From assembly GCF_014654205.1 (NCBI RefSeq), contig NZ_BNAW01000024.1, positions 1 through 64,000 of the forward strand: a stretch of DNA of 64,000 nucleotides, in the 5' to 3' direction. This DNA comes from Amycolatopsis bullii (lineage in GTDB: Bacteria; Actinomycetota; Actinomycetes; Mycobacteriales; Pseudonocardiaceae). Below are positions 10,405-17,933 of this stretch, one piece after another. The position numbers and the translations under genes were made by a program. The stretch's first letter is position 1. Every line of letters starts with the position of its first letter. The notes beneath the pieces are model-generated. The model worked only from the letters and a program-made list of their open reading frames with translations, had not been told where the DNA came from and ran no database searches.

Positions 10405-11749
10405 GGATCAGCTCCCAGTCGGTGACGGCGGCGTTGTAGGCGTCGATCTCGATCTTCGCCGCGTTGAGGTAGTGGTCGACGACGTCGTCGCCGAAGGCCG
10501 CCCGCGCCAGGTCGCTGCCCGCCAGGGCCGCCGCGGCCTCGGGGAGAGTGGTCGGCACCGTGCCGCGGTCGGAGTGGTAGGCGTTGCCGGTGAACTGCTC
10601 TTCCAGCTCCAGCTTGTTCTCGATGCCGTGCAGCCCGGCGGCGACGAGCGCGGCGACGGCGAGGTACGGGTTGACGTCCCCACCGGGAACCCGGTTCTCC
10701 ACGCGCAGCGACTCGCCGTGCCCGACCACACGCAGCGCGCAGGTGCGGTTGTCGGTGCCCCAGGCGATCGCGGTCGGGGCGAAGCTGCCGGGCACGAACC
10801 GCTTGTAGGAGTTGATGTTGGGCGCGAGGAAGTACGTCAGCTCGTGCAGCCCGGCGAGCTGGCCGGCGAGGAAGTGCTCCATCAGCTTCGAGAAGCCGTG
10901 CTCGCCGTCCCCGGCCAGGACGGCGCGGCCCTCGGTGGAGCGCAGGCTGATGTGGATGTGGCAGGAGTTGCCCTCGCGCTCGTTGTACTTCGCCATGAAG
11001 GTGAGGCTCTTGCCCTCCTGCGCGGCGATCTCCTTGGCGCCGTTCTTGTAGACGCTGTGGTTGTCGCAGGTGGTGAGCGCGTCGGTGTAGCGGAAGGCGA
11101 TCTCCTGCTGCCCGGGGTTGCACTCGCCCTTGGCGGACTCGGGGTAGAGCCCGGCGCCGGCCATGTCGTTGCGGATGCGGCGCAGCAGCGGTTCCAGCCG
11201 CGCGGTGCCGAGCATCGAGTAGTCGACGTTGTACTGGTTGGCGGGCCTGAGGCCGTGGTAGCGCTTGTCCCAGGCGGTCTCGAAGGTGTCGTCGAAGACG
11301 ATGAACTCGAGCTCGGTGCCGACGAACGCGGCCAGCCCGCGCTCGGCGAGCCGGTCGAGCTGGCGGCGCAGGATCTGCCGCGGCGACACCGAGACCGGGC
11401 CGCCCTGCACGCGTTCGACGTCGGCGAGGACGAGCGCGGTGCCCTCGTGCCAGGGGATCTCGCGCAGCGTCTCGAGGTCGGGGCGCAGCACGAAGTCGCC
11501 GTAGCCGCTGTCCCACGAGGAGAGGGCGTAGCCGCCGACGGTGTTCATGTCGACGTCGACGGCGAGGAGGTAGTTGCAGGCCTCGGTGGCGTGCCCGACG
11601 ACTTCGTCCAGGAAGTACTCCGCCGAGCAGCGCTTGCCCTGCAGCCTGCCCTGCATGTCGGTGAGCGCGACGAGCACGGTGTCGATCGTGCCCGCGTCCA
11701 CGCGCGCGCGGAGTTCGTCGAGCGTGAGCATGCCTCGCCTGCGTGCCAT
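10385..11749 (-). CDS. Glutamine synthetase family, gamma-glutamyl amine/polyamine synthetase type
   Basis: 454 aa, type-I-like glutamine synthetase fold. Substrate and metal motifs are visible (TELEFIVFD, AKGECNPGQQEIAF, CHIHISL, ENRVPGGDVNPYLA). It is more like GlnA3/GlnA4/PuuA proteins than housekeeping GlnA: the adenylylation loop of GlnA-I was not seen, and it heads an operon with a C26 hydrolase, ALDH and SDR. Likely reaction: ATP-dependent gamma-glutamylation of a polyamine or ethanolamine-like amine. First gene of the operon; an inverted repeat lies directly upstream. The exact amine is unknown. A second start, Met7, is possible. Confidence 0.9.
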   Translation of the reverse strand: MARRRGMLTLDELRARVDAGTIDTVLVALTDMQGRLQGKRCSAEYFLDEVVGHATEACNYLLAVDVDMNTVGGYALSSWDSGYGDFVLRPDLETLREIPWHEGTALVLADVERVQGGPVSVSPRQILRRQLDRLAERGLAAFVGTELEFIVFDDTFETAWDKRYHGLRPANQYNVDYSMLGTARLEPLLRRIRNDMAGAGLYPESAKGECNPGQQEIAFRYTDALTTCDNHSVYKNGAKEIAAQEGKSLTFMAKYNEREGNSCHIHISLRSTEGRAVLAGDGEHGFSKLMEHFLAGQLAGLHELTYFLAPNINSYKRFVPGSFAPTAIAWGTDNRTCALRVVGHGESLRVENRVPGGDVNPYLAVAALVAAGLHGIENKLELEEQFTGNAYHSDRGTVPTTLPEAAAALAGSDLARAAFGDDVVDHYLNAAKIEIDAYNAAVTDWELIRGFERL

Positions 11750-11757
11750 CGTCGCCC

Positions 11758-11781
11758 CAAAGGTTTGGTATGAATCCTTTG
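11758..11781. promoter_or_regulatory. Inverted repeat CAAAGG-N12-CCTTTG upstream of the gamma-glutamyl operon
   Basis: A perfect 6-base inverted repeat begins 9 bases before the operon's first ATG. A third CAAAGG copy is at 11824-11829. Together they could be the binding site of a regulator of this operon or of the divergent stress gene. No regulator gene is adjacent. The evidence is only the repeat and its position. Confidence 0.4.
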
Positions 11782-11960
11782 CCGGTCCTTCCTACCCGGT
11801 GAGCCCCGCCGGGTCAACCGGAACAAAGGTATCTTTTTGAACCATTGCGGCGACGGGAGGATTGTCCGGGATGCCCGGCTGAGAAGAGTCTGTGAATTCG
11901 CCCGGCCGGGAGGAAAACCGGGGTCCCCGCACGTTGAACGGGACAAGAGAGGTGAGATCG

Positions 11961-12482
11961 ATGACCACATTCACGCAGCAGAGCACGATCGGACAGCAGC
12001 AGGCCCGGCCCCAGCTGCCGACCATGCCCACCGGCTGGCCGATCGGTTCGTACGAGTCCTACGAGCAGGCACAGCGCGCGGTCGACCACCTCGCGGGCAC
12101 CGACTTCCCCGTCACCGACGTCACGATCGTGGGCGTGGAACCGATGCTCGTCGAGCGGGTCGCGGGCAAGATGTCGTGGGGCAAGGTCCTCGGCAGCGCG
12201 GCGACGTCCGGTGCGCTGTTCGGCCTGTTCCTCGGCCTGATGCTCAGCCTGCTGAACCCCGGCGCCGGCCTGGTCCCGATCGTGATCGGCCTCGTCGCCG
12301 GTCTCGGGTTCAACCTGCTCTTCGGCGCGCTGGGCTACGCGGTGAACCGCAACAAGCGCGGGTTCATCTCGCAGAGCCAGCTGGTGGCCCGCCGCTACGA
12401 CGTCCTTTCCCAGCCGCGCAACGCCGAGAAGGGCCGCGCGCTGCTGGCCGACCTCGCGGCGCGCAGCGCGTTCGGTCACTGA
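11961..12482 (+). CDS. General stress protein (YflT/17M-like domain) with glycine-rich membrane segment
   Basis: 173 aa from ATG at 11961, preceded by AGAGGTGAG. Residues about 23-65 match the N-terminal YflT-like stress-protein domain found in actinobacteria (PTGWPIGSYESYEQAQRAVD, then DFPVTDVTIVG). Residues about 72-125 form a glycine zipper-like hydrophobic hairpin (SGALFGLFLGLMLSLL, IVIGLVAGLGFNLLFGALGY), suggesting membrane association. The C-terminal tail is basic. Function is not known beyond the family's association with stress induction. It is divergent from the gamma-glutamyl operon and ends at a strong hairpin. Confidence 0.85.
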   Translation: MTTFTQQSTIGQQQARPQLPTMPTGWPIGSYESYEQAQRAVDHLAGTDFPVTDVTIVGVEPMLVERVAGKMSWGKVLGSAATSGALFGLFLGLMLSLLNPGAGLVPIVIGLVAGLGFNLLFGALGYAVNRNKRGFISQSQLVARRYDVLSQPRNAEKGRALLADLAARSAFGH

Positions 12483-12493
12483 CCCCGAAGATC

Positions 12494-12530
12494 GAAGGCC
12501 GCCCCCGGGCACTCCCCGGAGGCGGCCTTC
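12494..12530. terminator. Bidirectional hairpin terminator
   Basis: Perfect 10-base stem (GAAGGCCGCC / GGCGGCCTTC) with a 17-base loop, located between two convergent genes (ends at 12482 and 12567). There is no T-run, as is usual in high-GC actinobacteria. Confidence 0.75.
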
Positions 12531-12566
12531 GCCGCGTCGGGAGCGGCCCCGACCGCTCCCGTCCCC

Positions 12567-13781
12567 CTACCTGGTCGGTGTCGCCGACGGTGACGCCGGC
12601 GGCGTGGTGGTGGTCGTCGTGGGCGGCACGGTCACCTTCGGGATCGCCGCGCTGAACGGCACCCCCGCCAGCTCGCGGCAGGCGCCGCGGTAGCCGTTGT
12701 AACCGTTGTAGTTGCCCTGGTCGTCGGTGACGCCCTGCTCGATCTTCGGCCGGGGGAACCGGTTGTCCTCGCCGATCTTCTGCCGGCTGCCGCTCGAGCG
12801 CTCGCAGCCGTAGCGGGTGATCGTGATCGGCCTGCCCTCTTCGTCGTAGAGGTAGACCTCCGTCAGCGGCTTGCCCTCGGCGTCGAAGGCGTAGACGTTG
12901 TCGACGTCGCGGCCGCCGTAGGTCAGCTGGTCGTTGCCGTAGCTGTCGGCCGAAGACGGGTAGTACGACGAGGGGCCCGAGTAGGAGTTCCGGGTGAGGA
13001 CGTCGACCGCGGCGCCGAAGCCGCCCAGCGCGCCGCCGATGACGAACGCCGAGATCGGCACGGCCACCCACAGCAGCCGCCGGTCGGCGCGCAGCCGCGG
13101 GCCGGCCCACACCGCCGCGACGGCCGCGAGGATCAGGAACGGCAGCAGGATCACCGCGTCCCGCTCCCGCAGCATGAGCAGCAGCCCGAAGCCGACGAGG
13201 ACGATCGCGCAGAACACCCACCACGCCGGTTTGAGCGAACCGAGGTAGCGCAGGAGCTTGCCGGTGTCGTCCTGCTCGCGGCCCTTGGCCAGCGTGGAGC
13301 GCAGCCAGACGACTTCCGGCAACGCCAGCACCGGCTCGACCCCGCCGCGCAGCAGGAGCACCAGGCTGACGAGGAACACCGGCGCGAACAGCAGCAGGCC
13401 CGCCAGCACTTCGGCGTGGATGGAAACCCCGGCCCCGAACGCGAGCAGCGCGACCGCCAGCGCGCAGAGCACCAGGCCCCACAGGGCGATCCGCGGCTTG
13501 GCCAGGCTGGGCGCGGCGGCCGTCGCGAGCACCTGCGTAGCGCCTTCGCTCGGCGCCGGGTACCCGCCGGACGCCCGCAGCTCGGCGGCGTAGCTCTCCG
13601 GCGAGCCGAGCCGTTCGATCAGGGCCTCGACGCGGGCGCCCGCCCCGAGCTCGGCCTCGAGTTCGGCCAGGTGCGGGCGGACGTCCTCGAGGATCTCTTC
13701 GATCTCGCTCGCGGGCAGGTCGGCGAGCGCGGTCCGGACCCGCGCCAGATACACCCGCACGGCGGTCGGCTTGTCGCTCAT
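12567..13781 (-). CDS. HAAS-domain multi-pass membrane protein
   Basis: 404 aa from ATG at 13781, which overlaps the PadR stop by 4 bases. N-terminal residues 1-75 match the HAAS/DUF1700 signalling domain (YLARVRTALADLPASEIEEI, RVEALIERLGSPESYAAELR), which typically pairs with PadR regulators. About seven hydrophobic helices follow (for example IALWGLVLCALAVALLAFGA, VFCAIVLVGFGLLLML, LLWVAVPISAFVIGGALGG). An extracytoplasmic C-terminal region of about 140 residues is Tyr/Ser/Asn-rich and ends in a Thr/Pro tail. Inferred role: a membrane sensor or transport-like partner of the PadR repressor. Confidence 0.85.
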   Translation of the reverse strand: MSDKPTAVRVYLARVRTALADLPASEIEEILEDVRPHLAELEAELGAGARVEALIERLGSPESYAAELRASGGYPAPSEGATQVLATAAAPSLAKPRIALWGLVLCALAVALLAFGAGVSIHAEVLAGLLLFAPVFLVSLVLLLRGGVEPVLALPEVVWLRSTLAKGREQDDTGKLLRYLGSLKPAWWVFCAIVLVGFGLLLMLRERDAVILLPFLILAAVAAVWAGPRLRADRRLLWVAVPISAFVIGGALGGFGAAVDVLTRNSYSGPSSYYPSSADSYGNDQLTYGGRDVDNVYAFDAEGKPLTEVYLYDEEGRPITITRYGCERSSGSRQKIGEDNRFPRPKIEQGVTDDQGNYNGYNGYRGACRELAGVPFSAAIPKVTVPPTTTTTTPPASPSATPTR

Positions 13782-14101
13782 GCTGCCTCTCCCAAAAGCA
13801 CGTTCATCGTCGATGCGAAGCTCTGCCACGTCTTGCCCGACTCCGCGAGCCGCGCCCGGCCCGGCTCGTTCAGGCTGTAGTACTTGCGGTGGGGCCCCTC
13901 TTCGCTGGGCACGACGTACGAGGTCAGCAGCCCGGCCTTGTAGAGCCTGCGCAACGTTCCGTACACCGACGCGTCCCCCACCTCGTCCAGGCCGGCGGCC
14001 CGGAGTCTTCGCAGTACGTCGTACCCGTAGCCGTCTTCTTCGCGGAGCACCGCGAGGACGGCCAGATCGAGCACACCCTTGAGCAGCTGACTGATCTCCA
14101 C
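13778..14101 (-). CDS. PadR-family transcriptional regulator
   Basis: 107 aa, GTG start at 14101 with GGAGG at a 5-base spacing. Winged-helix PadR core: LLKGVLDLAVLAVLREEDGY, then DASVYGTLRRLYKAGLLTSY and GPHRKYYSLNEPGRARL. PadR/HAAS pairs are a recurring two-gene module in actinobacteria and Firmicutes. Here the genes overlap (ATGA). The palindrome at 14141-14156 is a candidate autoregulatory site. Confidence 0.93.
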   Translation of the reverse strand: MEISQLLKGVLDLAVLAVLREEDGYGYDVLRRLRAAGLDEVGDASVYGTLRRLYKAGLLTSYVVPSEEGPHRKYYSLNEPGRARLAESGKTWQSFASTMNVLLGEAA

Positions 14102-14140
14102 TGCACCCTCCAGTCTTACGCTTGGAAAGGTACCACGCAT

Positions 14141-14156
14141 TGCACAGTAGTGTGCA
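14141..14156. promoter_or_regulatory. Palindrome TGCACA-N4-TGTGCA upstream of padR-like gene
   Basis: Perfect 6-base inverted repeat, 40 bases upstream of the PadR-type gene's GTG. Position and symmetry suit an operator for the dimeric PadR protein. It does not exactly match the classic ATGT-N8-ACAT PadR box. Confidence 0.5.
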
Positions 14157-14186
14157 CGGCGGAGGGGCATACGCGGGCCGTGGCGC

Positions 14187-14390
14187 TCAGCCGCGGGTGT
14201 CGACCGGCCGCTCGAAGAAGGATTCGAGGACGACGATCGTCTGCGTGCCGGTGACGCCGTCGATCGCGAAGAGCCGGCGCAGCGACGCCGGACCGGCGAT
14301 GACGTGGGCCTCCACGACCTCGGGCAGCGCTTCCAGGCGTTCGCTTCGACGAGCACGAAGGCCTTGCCGAGGGCGGAGTCCGGTGCACCA
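14187..14390 (-). pseudogene. Remnant of an Lrp/AsnC ligand-binding (RAM) domain protein
   Basis: Two adjacent reading frames on the minus strand together resemble an Lrp/AsnC C-terminal domain. Frame one carries ALGKAFVLVEANAWK; after a frame change, frame two continues EALPEVVEAHVIAGPAS and ends IDGVTGTQTIVVLESFFE, then stops at 14187. The segment normally found between the VIAGP turn and the final GVT strand is shortened by about 20 residues. A shifted frame plus an internal deletion indicates a decayed gene. No start codon or DNA-binding domain remains; the divergent gluconolactonase-like gene begins just beyond. Confidence 0.65.
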
Positions 14391-14422
14391 TGCTTTGGGG
14401 AGAATCTCGTGAGGAGCGGCTG

Positions 14423-15325
14423 ATGGACCAGATCAAGACGGACTTCGAGGTGCTGGACGAGCGGTTCACGCGCGTCAACGGCGACGAGTGGACGCAGCGC
14501 CTGCACACCGGCTGCCGCTGGACGGAGGGACCGGCGTACTTCCCGGCGGGCCGCTACCTGGTGTTCAGCGACATCCCGAACGACCGCACGCTGCGCTGGG
14601 ACGAGACGACCGGCCGGGTCGGCGTCTTCCGGCAGCCGTCGAACTACGCGAACGGCCACACCGTCGACCGGCAGGGCCGGCTGATCAGCTGCGAACAGGG
14701 CACCCGCCGCGTGACGCGCACCGAGCACGACGGCTCGATCACGGTGCTCGCGTCGGAGTACCGGGGGAAGCGGCTCAACAGCCCGAACGACGTCGTCGAG
14801 CACTCGGACGGGTCAATCTGGTTCACCGACCCGAGTTACGGCATCGACAGCGATTACGAGGGGTACCGGGCGGAGAGCGAGATCGGCGCCTGCCACGTGT
14901 ACCGGGCGGCGCCAAACGGCTCGGTGGAGATCGTCGCGGACGACTTCAGCCGGCCGAACGGCCTGGCGTTTTCCGCGGACGAGTCGCGGTTGTACATCGC
15001 CGACACGCGGCAGAAACCGAGCCACCTCCGCGTGTTTTCGGTCGGCCCCGAAGGAAAGCTGACCGGCGGCGACATCTTCGCGACCAGCGACAGCGGCGGC
15101 TTCGACGGCGTGAGGGTGGACAGCGAAGGGCAGGTCTGGGCCGCGGCCCACGACGGCCTGCACTGTTTTGCCTCGGACGGCACGAGAATCGGCAAGCTCC
15201 GGCTCCCGGAGATCTGCTCGAACTTCACCTTCGGCGGGGCGCGCGGGAACGAGCTGTTCATCACGGCTTCGAGCTCGGTGTACACGCTGAGGGTGACGGT
15301 GAACGGGGCTCGATACCCGCGCTGA
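14423..15325 (+). CDS. SMP-30/gluconolactonase/LRE-family beta-propeller hydrolase
   Basis: 300 aa from ATG at 14423, preceded by GAGGAG; an in-frame ATG at 14390 lacks such a site. Six-bladed propeller signatures: WTEGPAYFPAGRYLVFSDIP, NGHTVDRQGRLISCEQG, the metal-site strand LNSPNDVVEHSDGSIWFTDP and PNGLAFSADESRLYIADT. The family hydrolyses sugar lactones such as gluconolactone using a divalent metal. No signal peptide, so cytoplasmic. Neighbours do not reveal the lactone used. Confidence 0.92.
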   Translation: MDQIKTDFEVLDERFTRVNGDEWTQRLHTGCRWTEGPAYFPAGRYLVFSDIPNDRTLRWDETTGRVGVFRQPSNYANGHTVDRQGRLISCEQGTRRVTRTEHDGSITVLASEYRGKRLNSPNDVVEHSDGSIWFTDPSYGIDSDYEGYRAESEIGACHVYRAAPNGSVEIVADDFSRPNGLAFSADESRLYIADTRQKPSHLRVFSVGPEGKLTGGDIFATSDSGGFDGVRVDSEGQVWAAAHDGLHCFASDGTRIGKLRLPEICSNFTFGGARGNELFITASSSVYTLRVTVNGARYPR

Positions 15326-15340
15326 GAAGCGGACCGGGGT

Positions 15341-15453
15341 GCGGCGCAGTGACCGCGGGGTTGCCGCGGGGCTTGCCGCGGCGCAGTGACCACGGGGCTT
15401 GCCGCGGCGCAGTGACCGCGGGGTTGCCGCGGGGCTTGCCGCGGCGCAGTGAC
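15341..15453. repeat. GC-rich direct repeats, 37-26-37 bp plus partial unit
   Basis: Starting 15 bases after the gluconolactonase stop, a unit beginning GCGGCGCAGTGACC and ending GGGGCTTGCC is repeated. Full 37-base copies lie at 15341-15377 and 15404-15440 and are identical. A shortened 26-base copy (15378-15403) lies between them and a partial copy follows at 15441. The block lies between convergent genes. Confidence 0.85.
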
Positions 15454-15482
15454 CCGGCCACCACGCGAGCTGATCGCGGCGA

Positions 15483-16661
15483 TCAGCCCGGCGTGGCCGC
15501 CTCCACCCGCTCGGCCACTGCCTCCCTGCGGCGCCAGGCGCGGCTCACCTGGACCAGCCAAGCGGCCTCGGCGGCCACGTCCGCTTCCGTGTCCGGTGCC
15601 GCCACGGGGTCGGGTTCGCGGTCGAAGCGGCGCCCCGCCCGGCCCGCCTCGATCGCCGCCGCCAGGGTGACCGCTTCCACCGTTGCCGCCACCTCGGCCT
15701 CGCGGACTCCCGCCCGGCGGGCCGCCGCCTCGGCTCGGGCCGGGAGGTCCGGGTCGAAGTGGGCGCGCAGTGCCAGGTGGCCGTCGCGGATTTCGATGAC
15801 CCTGCGGTACAGCGCGAACTCCGCTCCCCCGGCCAGCTCGCGGCCCGGGTCGAGGGCGATCCCCGGGACCGCCGTGCGCAACGCCGTCCACAGTGGCTCG
15901 ATGCGGCGGTACGCCCGGTACGCCCGGACCCGGCCGATCACCGACGACACCGCCGGCGACCAGGCGCTGAGGGTCGCCCCGGCCGCCACGAACCCGATCG
16001 TCACCGCCGCGAGCACCGACGACGGCACGTCTTCGCGAGCGCCGATCCGGGCCGTGCGGGCCAGCTGCACGACGTCGTCGACGTCCCAGAACGTCCACCC
16101 GGCCGCCGCGCCCACCCCGACGACCAGCAGCCACAACCCCGCCCGCAGCGGCCCCGGCGCCGCGTGCCACGCGCTGCGGACGAACACCGCGAACAGCAGC
16201 CCGAGGCTGATCAGGCTGTACACCAGGAACAGCACCTTGTCGGCCAGGGCGAACGGCAGACCGGCGGCCGGGAAGACCGTGTCGTCGCCCACCCGCTGTG
16301 GCCCGGAAAGCGCGAAGCACACCGCGAGCAGCGCCATCGTCGCCGCGGTGAACAGTGCGTGCGGTGCGAGCCGCGCGCCTTCGCCGCGCCACACCGACTG
16401 CGTGAAGGCCACCGCGAACCCGATCGCGCCCAGCTTCAGCTCGTCGCCGGCCAGGCTGAGGACCCACTCGGCGACCGGGCCCGGACCGGCGAGGGCCGAC
16501 ATCGCCGGGGTCAGCACCAGGATGCCGGTGGCGATGCAGATGCCGAAGCCGGCGAGGAACCACATCGTGCGCACCGGCTGGCTGCGCCGCGCTTCGATCA
16601 GCTTGTAGCCGAACCCGGCGAAGCCCGCCGTACAGAGGTAGTAGGCCAGGGTTTCGATCAC
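15483..16661 (-). CDS. MAB_1171c-type multi-pass membrane protein
   Basis: 392 aa, GTG start at 16661 overlapping the ImmA-like stop by 4 bases. Seven to eight hydrophobic helices cover residues about 3-230 (FAGFGYKLIE, TMWFLAGFGICIATGILVL, VLFLVYSLISLGLLFAVFV, GLWLLVVGVGAAAGWTF). A cytoplasmic C-terminal region of about 160 residues, rich in Ala/Arg/Glu, follows. This arrangement and its neighbourhood (EspR-like XRE regulator, ImmA-like protease) match the actinobacterial MAB_1171c putative transporter family. Substrate unknown. Confidence 0.8.
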   Translation of the reverse strand: MIETLAYYLCTAGFAGFGYKLIEARRSQPVRTMWFLAGFGICIATGILVLTPAMSALAGPGPVAEWVLSLAGDELKLGAIGFAVAFTQSVWRGEGARLAPHALFTAATMALLAVCFALSGPQRVGDDTVFPAAGLPFALADKVLFLVYSLISLGLLFAVFVRSAWHAAPGPLRAGLWLLVVGVGAAAGWTFWDVDDVVQLARTARIGAREDVPSSVLAAVTIGFVAAGATLSAWSPAVSSVIGRVRAYRAYRRIEPLWTALRTAVPGIALDPGRELAGGAEFALYRRVIEIRDGHLALRAHFDPDLPARAEAAARRAGVREAEVAATVEAVTLAAAIEAGRAGRRFDREPDPVAAPDTEADVAAEAAWLVQVSRAWRRREAVAERVEAATPG

Positions 16662-17215
16662 GGCGTGCGGCGGCCGAACAGGGAATCGAAGCGCCGCACG
16701 CCGTCCGGGATCCCCGGCTCGGCTCCGCGCGGCTCGGCGGGCCGGACGACGCGCTGCGCGAGCAGGCTCGCGACGAGCTCGGCTTCGCGCTCCTCGACCT
16801 CGGAGTAGGTGGTACGCCCGAGCACCCGCTTGACGAGCTCGGGGGAAAGGTGCGGCATGAGCTGCCGCCCGGCGGCGGCGTCGATGGCCACACCGTCGGC
16901 GCCCACGTCGGCGCCGACGTGGCCGCACAGCAGGTGCCCGACCTCGTGCAGCAGGATGTGCCGCCGGTGCAGGGCGGTCGTGTTGGTCGGGTAGAGGATG
17001 TAGTCGGCGCGTTCGGTGCTCATCAGCAGCCCGCATGGCGCGCCTTCGGGCGCGCTGACCGGCATGAGTTCGATGGGGCGCCCGCGCTCGGCGGCCAGGC
17101 CCGCGACGAAACCCTCGGCGTCGAACGGTTCGGGCAGGCTGACGCCGTCGGCGACCTGACGGGCTCGCTGCCAGAGCGAGCGGGCGGGTCGCCGGCGCCA
17201 CGATGGTCGCGCTAC
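16658..17215 (-). CDS. ImmA/IrrE-family metallopeptidase-like protein; likely GTA start
   Basis: 185 aa if read from GTA at 17215; 135 aa from the first ATG at 17065. The zinc motif HEVGHLLCGH sits in the ATG-coded part, but homology-like sequence typical of the family's N-terminus (SLWQRARQVADGVSLPEPFD, then FVAGLAAERGRPIEL) lies upstream of that ATG in the same open frame. Between the upstream stop and that ATG there is no ATG, GTG or TTG. GTA at 17215 follows GGAGG with a 6-base spacing. Such proteins usually cleave a cognate XRE repressor, here probably the adjacent 144-aa regulator. Confidence 0.8.
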   Translation of the reverse strand, partial: VARPSWRRRPARSLWQRARQVADGVSLPEPFDAEGFVAGLAAERGRPIELMPVSAPEGAPCGLLMSTERADYILYPTNTTALHRRHILLHEVGHLLCGHVGADVGADGVAIDAAAGRQLMPHLSPELVKRVLGRTTYSEVEEREAELVASLLAQRVVRPAEPRGAEPGIPDGVRRFDSLFGRRTP

Positions 17216-17443
17216 CTCAGCCCTCCTTCCCCGCGCCGCGGCCGAACGGCTGGTTCAACGCGGCGGGTCCGGCGGAGTTACGCGCCAGGAGCGAAAACTT
17301 CGAAATCCTGTCGCGCGCCCTGCCGGGCCGCATCGGCCCGGCCGCACTTCCCGCAAGCGCAGGGCCGCACCTGATCACCGCCGCCGTCCGGGCTCGCACC
17401 CCGGCCACCTCGCCCCCCTCGGGGGTCAAGGCACCTGCCACCC

Positions 17444-17878
17444 TCAGCTCTCCTTCTTCGGGCCGCCGCGGCCGGCCTCCCTCCGGGCGATCGCGTCGAT
17501 CATGTCGCTGATCGTGTCGAGGCCGTCCGAGGACAACGTCACCGCTCGCAACGCCAGATCCCGCACTCCCGCGTCGCGCAGCGCGCCCAGCAAGGCCAGC
17601 TCCTCCGCGATCTTCCTGCTCTGCTCGTCGTCGAAGAAGTACGCCGGCGGCACTCCGAAGAACTGCGCCAGCGCCTCGAGGTGCCGCTTGGTCGGGTTGT
17701 CGCGGCGGCCCGTGCGCAGCTGCCACAAGTAAGTCGTCGAAAAGCTCTCGCCGGTGGCTTCGCGGCAGGCCTTGGCGACCTCTTCGTTGCTGTACGGCTC
17801 GCGGTCGGGCCTGCGGACCACGTGGAACAGCCGGTCGATCTTGTCGGCCAGCGTCGACTTCCCAGGCTCCTTGACCAC
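17444..17878 (-). CDS. EspR-like XRE-family transcriptional regulator
   Basis: 144 aa. N-terminal helix-turn-helix of the EspR type: YSNEEVAKACREATGESFSTT followed by YLWQLRTGRRDNPTKRHLEA and FFGVPPAYFF (residues about 29-80). The C-terminal helical region (residues 85-135) is the usual dimerisation part. It is followed by the ImmA-like protease and the membrane protein; such trios are regulated by proteolysis of the repressor. A 228-base gap to the next gene holds no convincing gene. A palindrome upstream (17891-17918) may be its own site. Confidence 0.9.
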   Translation of the reverse strand: MVKEPGKSTLADKIDRLFHVVRRPDREPYSNEEVAKACREATGESFSTTYLWQLRTGRRDNPTKRHLEALAQFFGVPPAYFFDDEQSRKIAEELALLGALRDAGVRDLALRAVTLSSDGLDTISDMIDAIARREAGRGGPKKES

Positions 17879-17890
17879 GATGCTCTCCCT

Positions 17891-17918
17891 CAGCTACCAG
17901 GCGTATTCATCCTAGCTG
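17891..17918. promoter_or_regulatory. Inverted repeat CAGCTA-N16-TAGCTG upstream of XRE gene
   Basis: Perfect 6-base inverted repeat 13 bases upstream of the EspR-like gene's start, between it and the 3' end of fpg. It shares the AGCTA/TAGCT core with the palindrome at 7292-7318. Candidate autoregulatory operator. Confidence 0.5.
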
Positions 17919-17933
17919 AAAGGCAAACCCCCT

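Noticed and set aside
15341..15453. CRISPR array
   Set aside because: Units are contiguous without unique spacers, and no cas genes are present.
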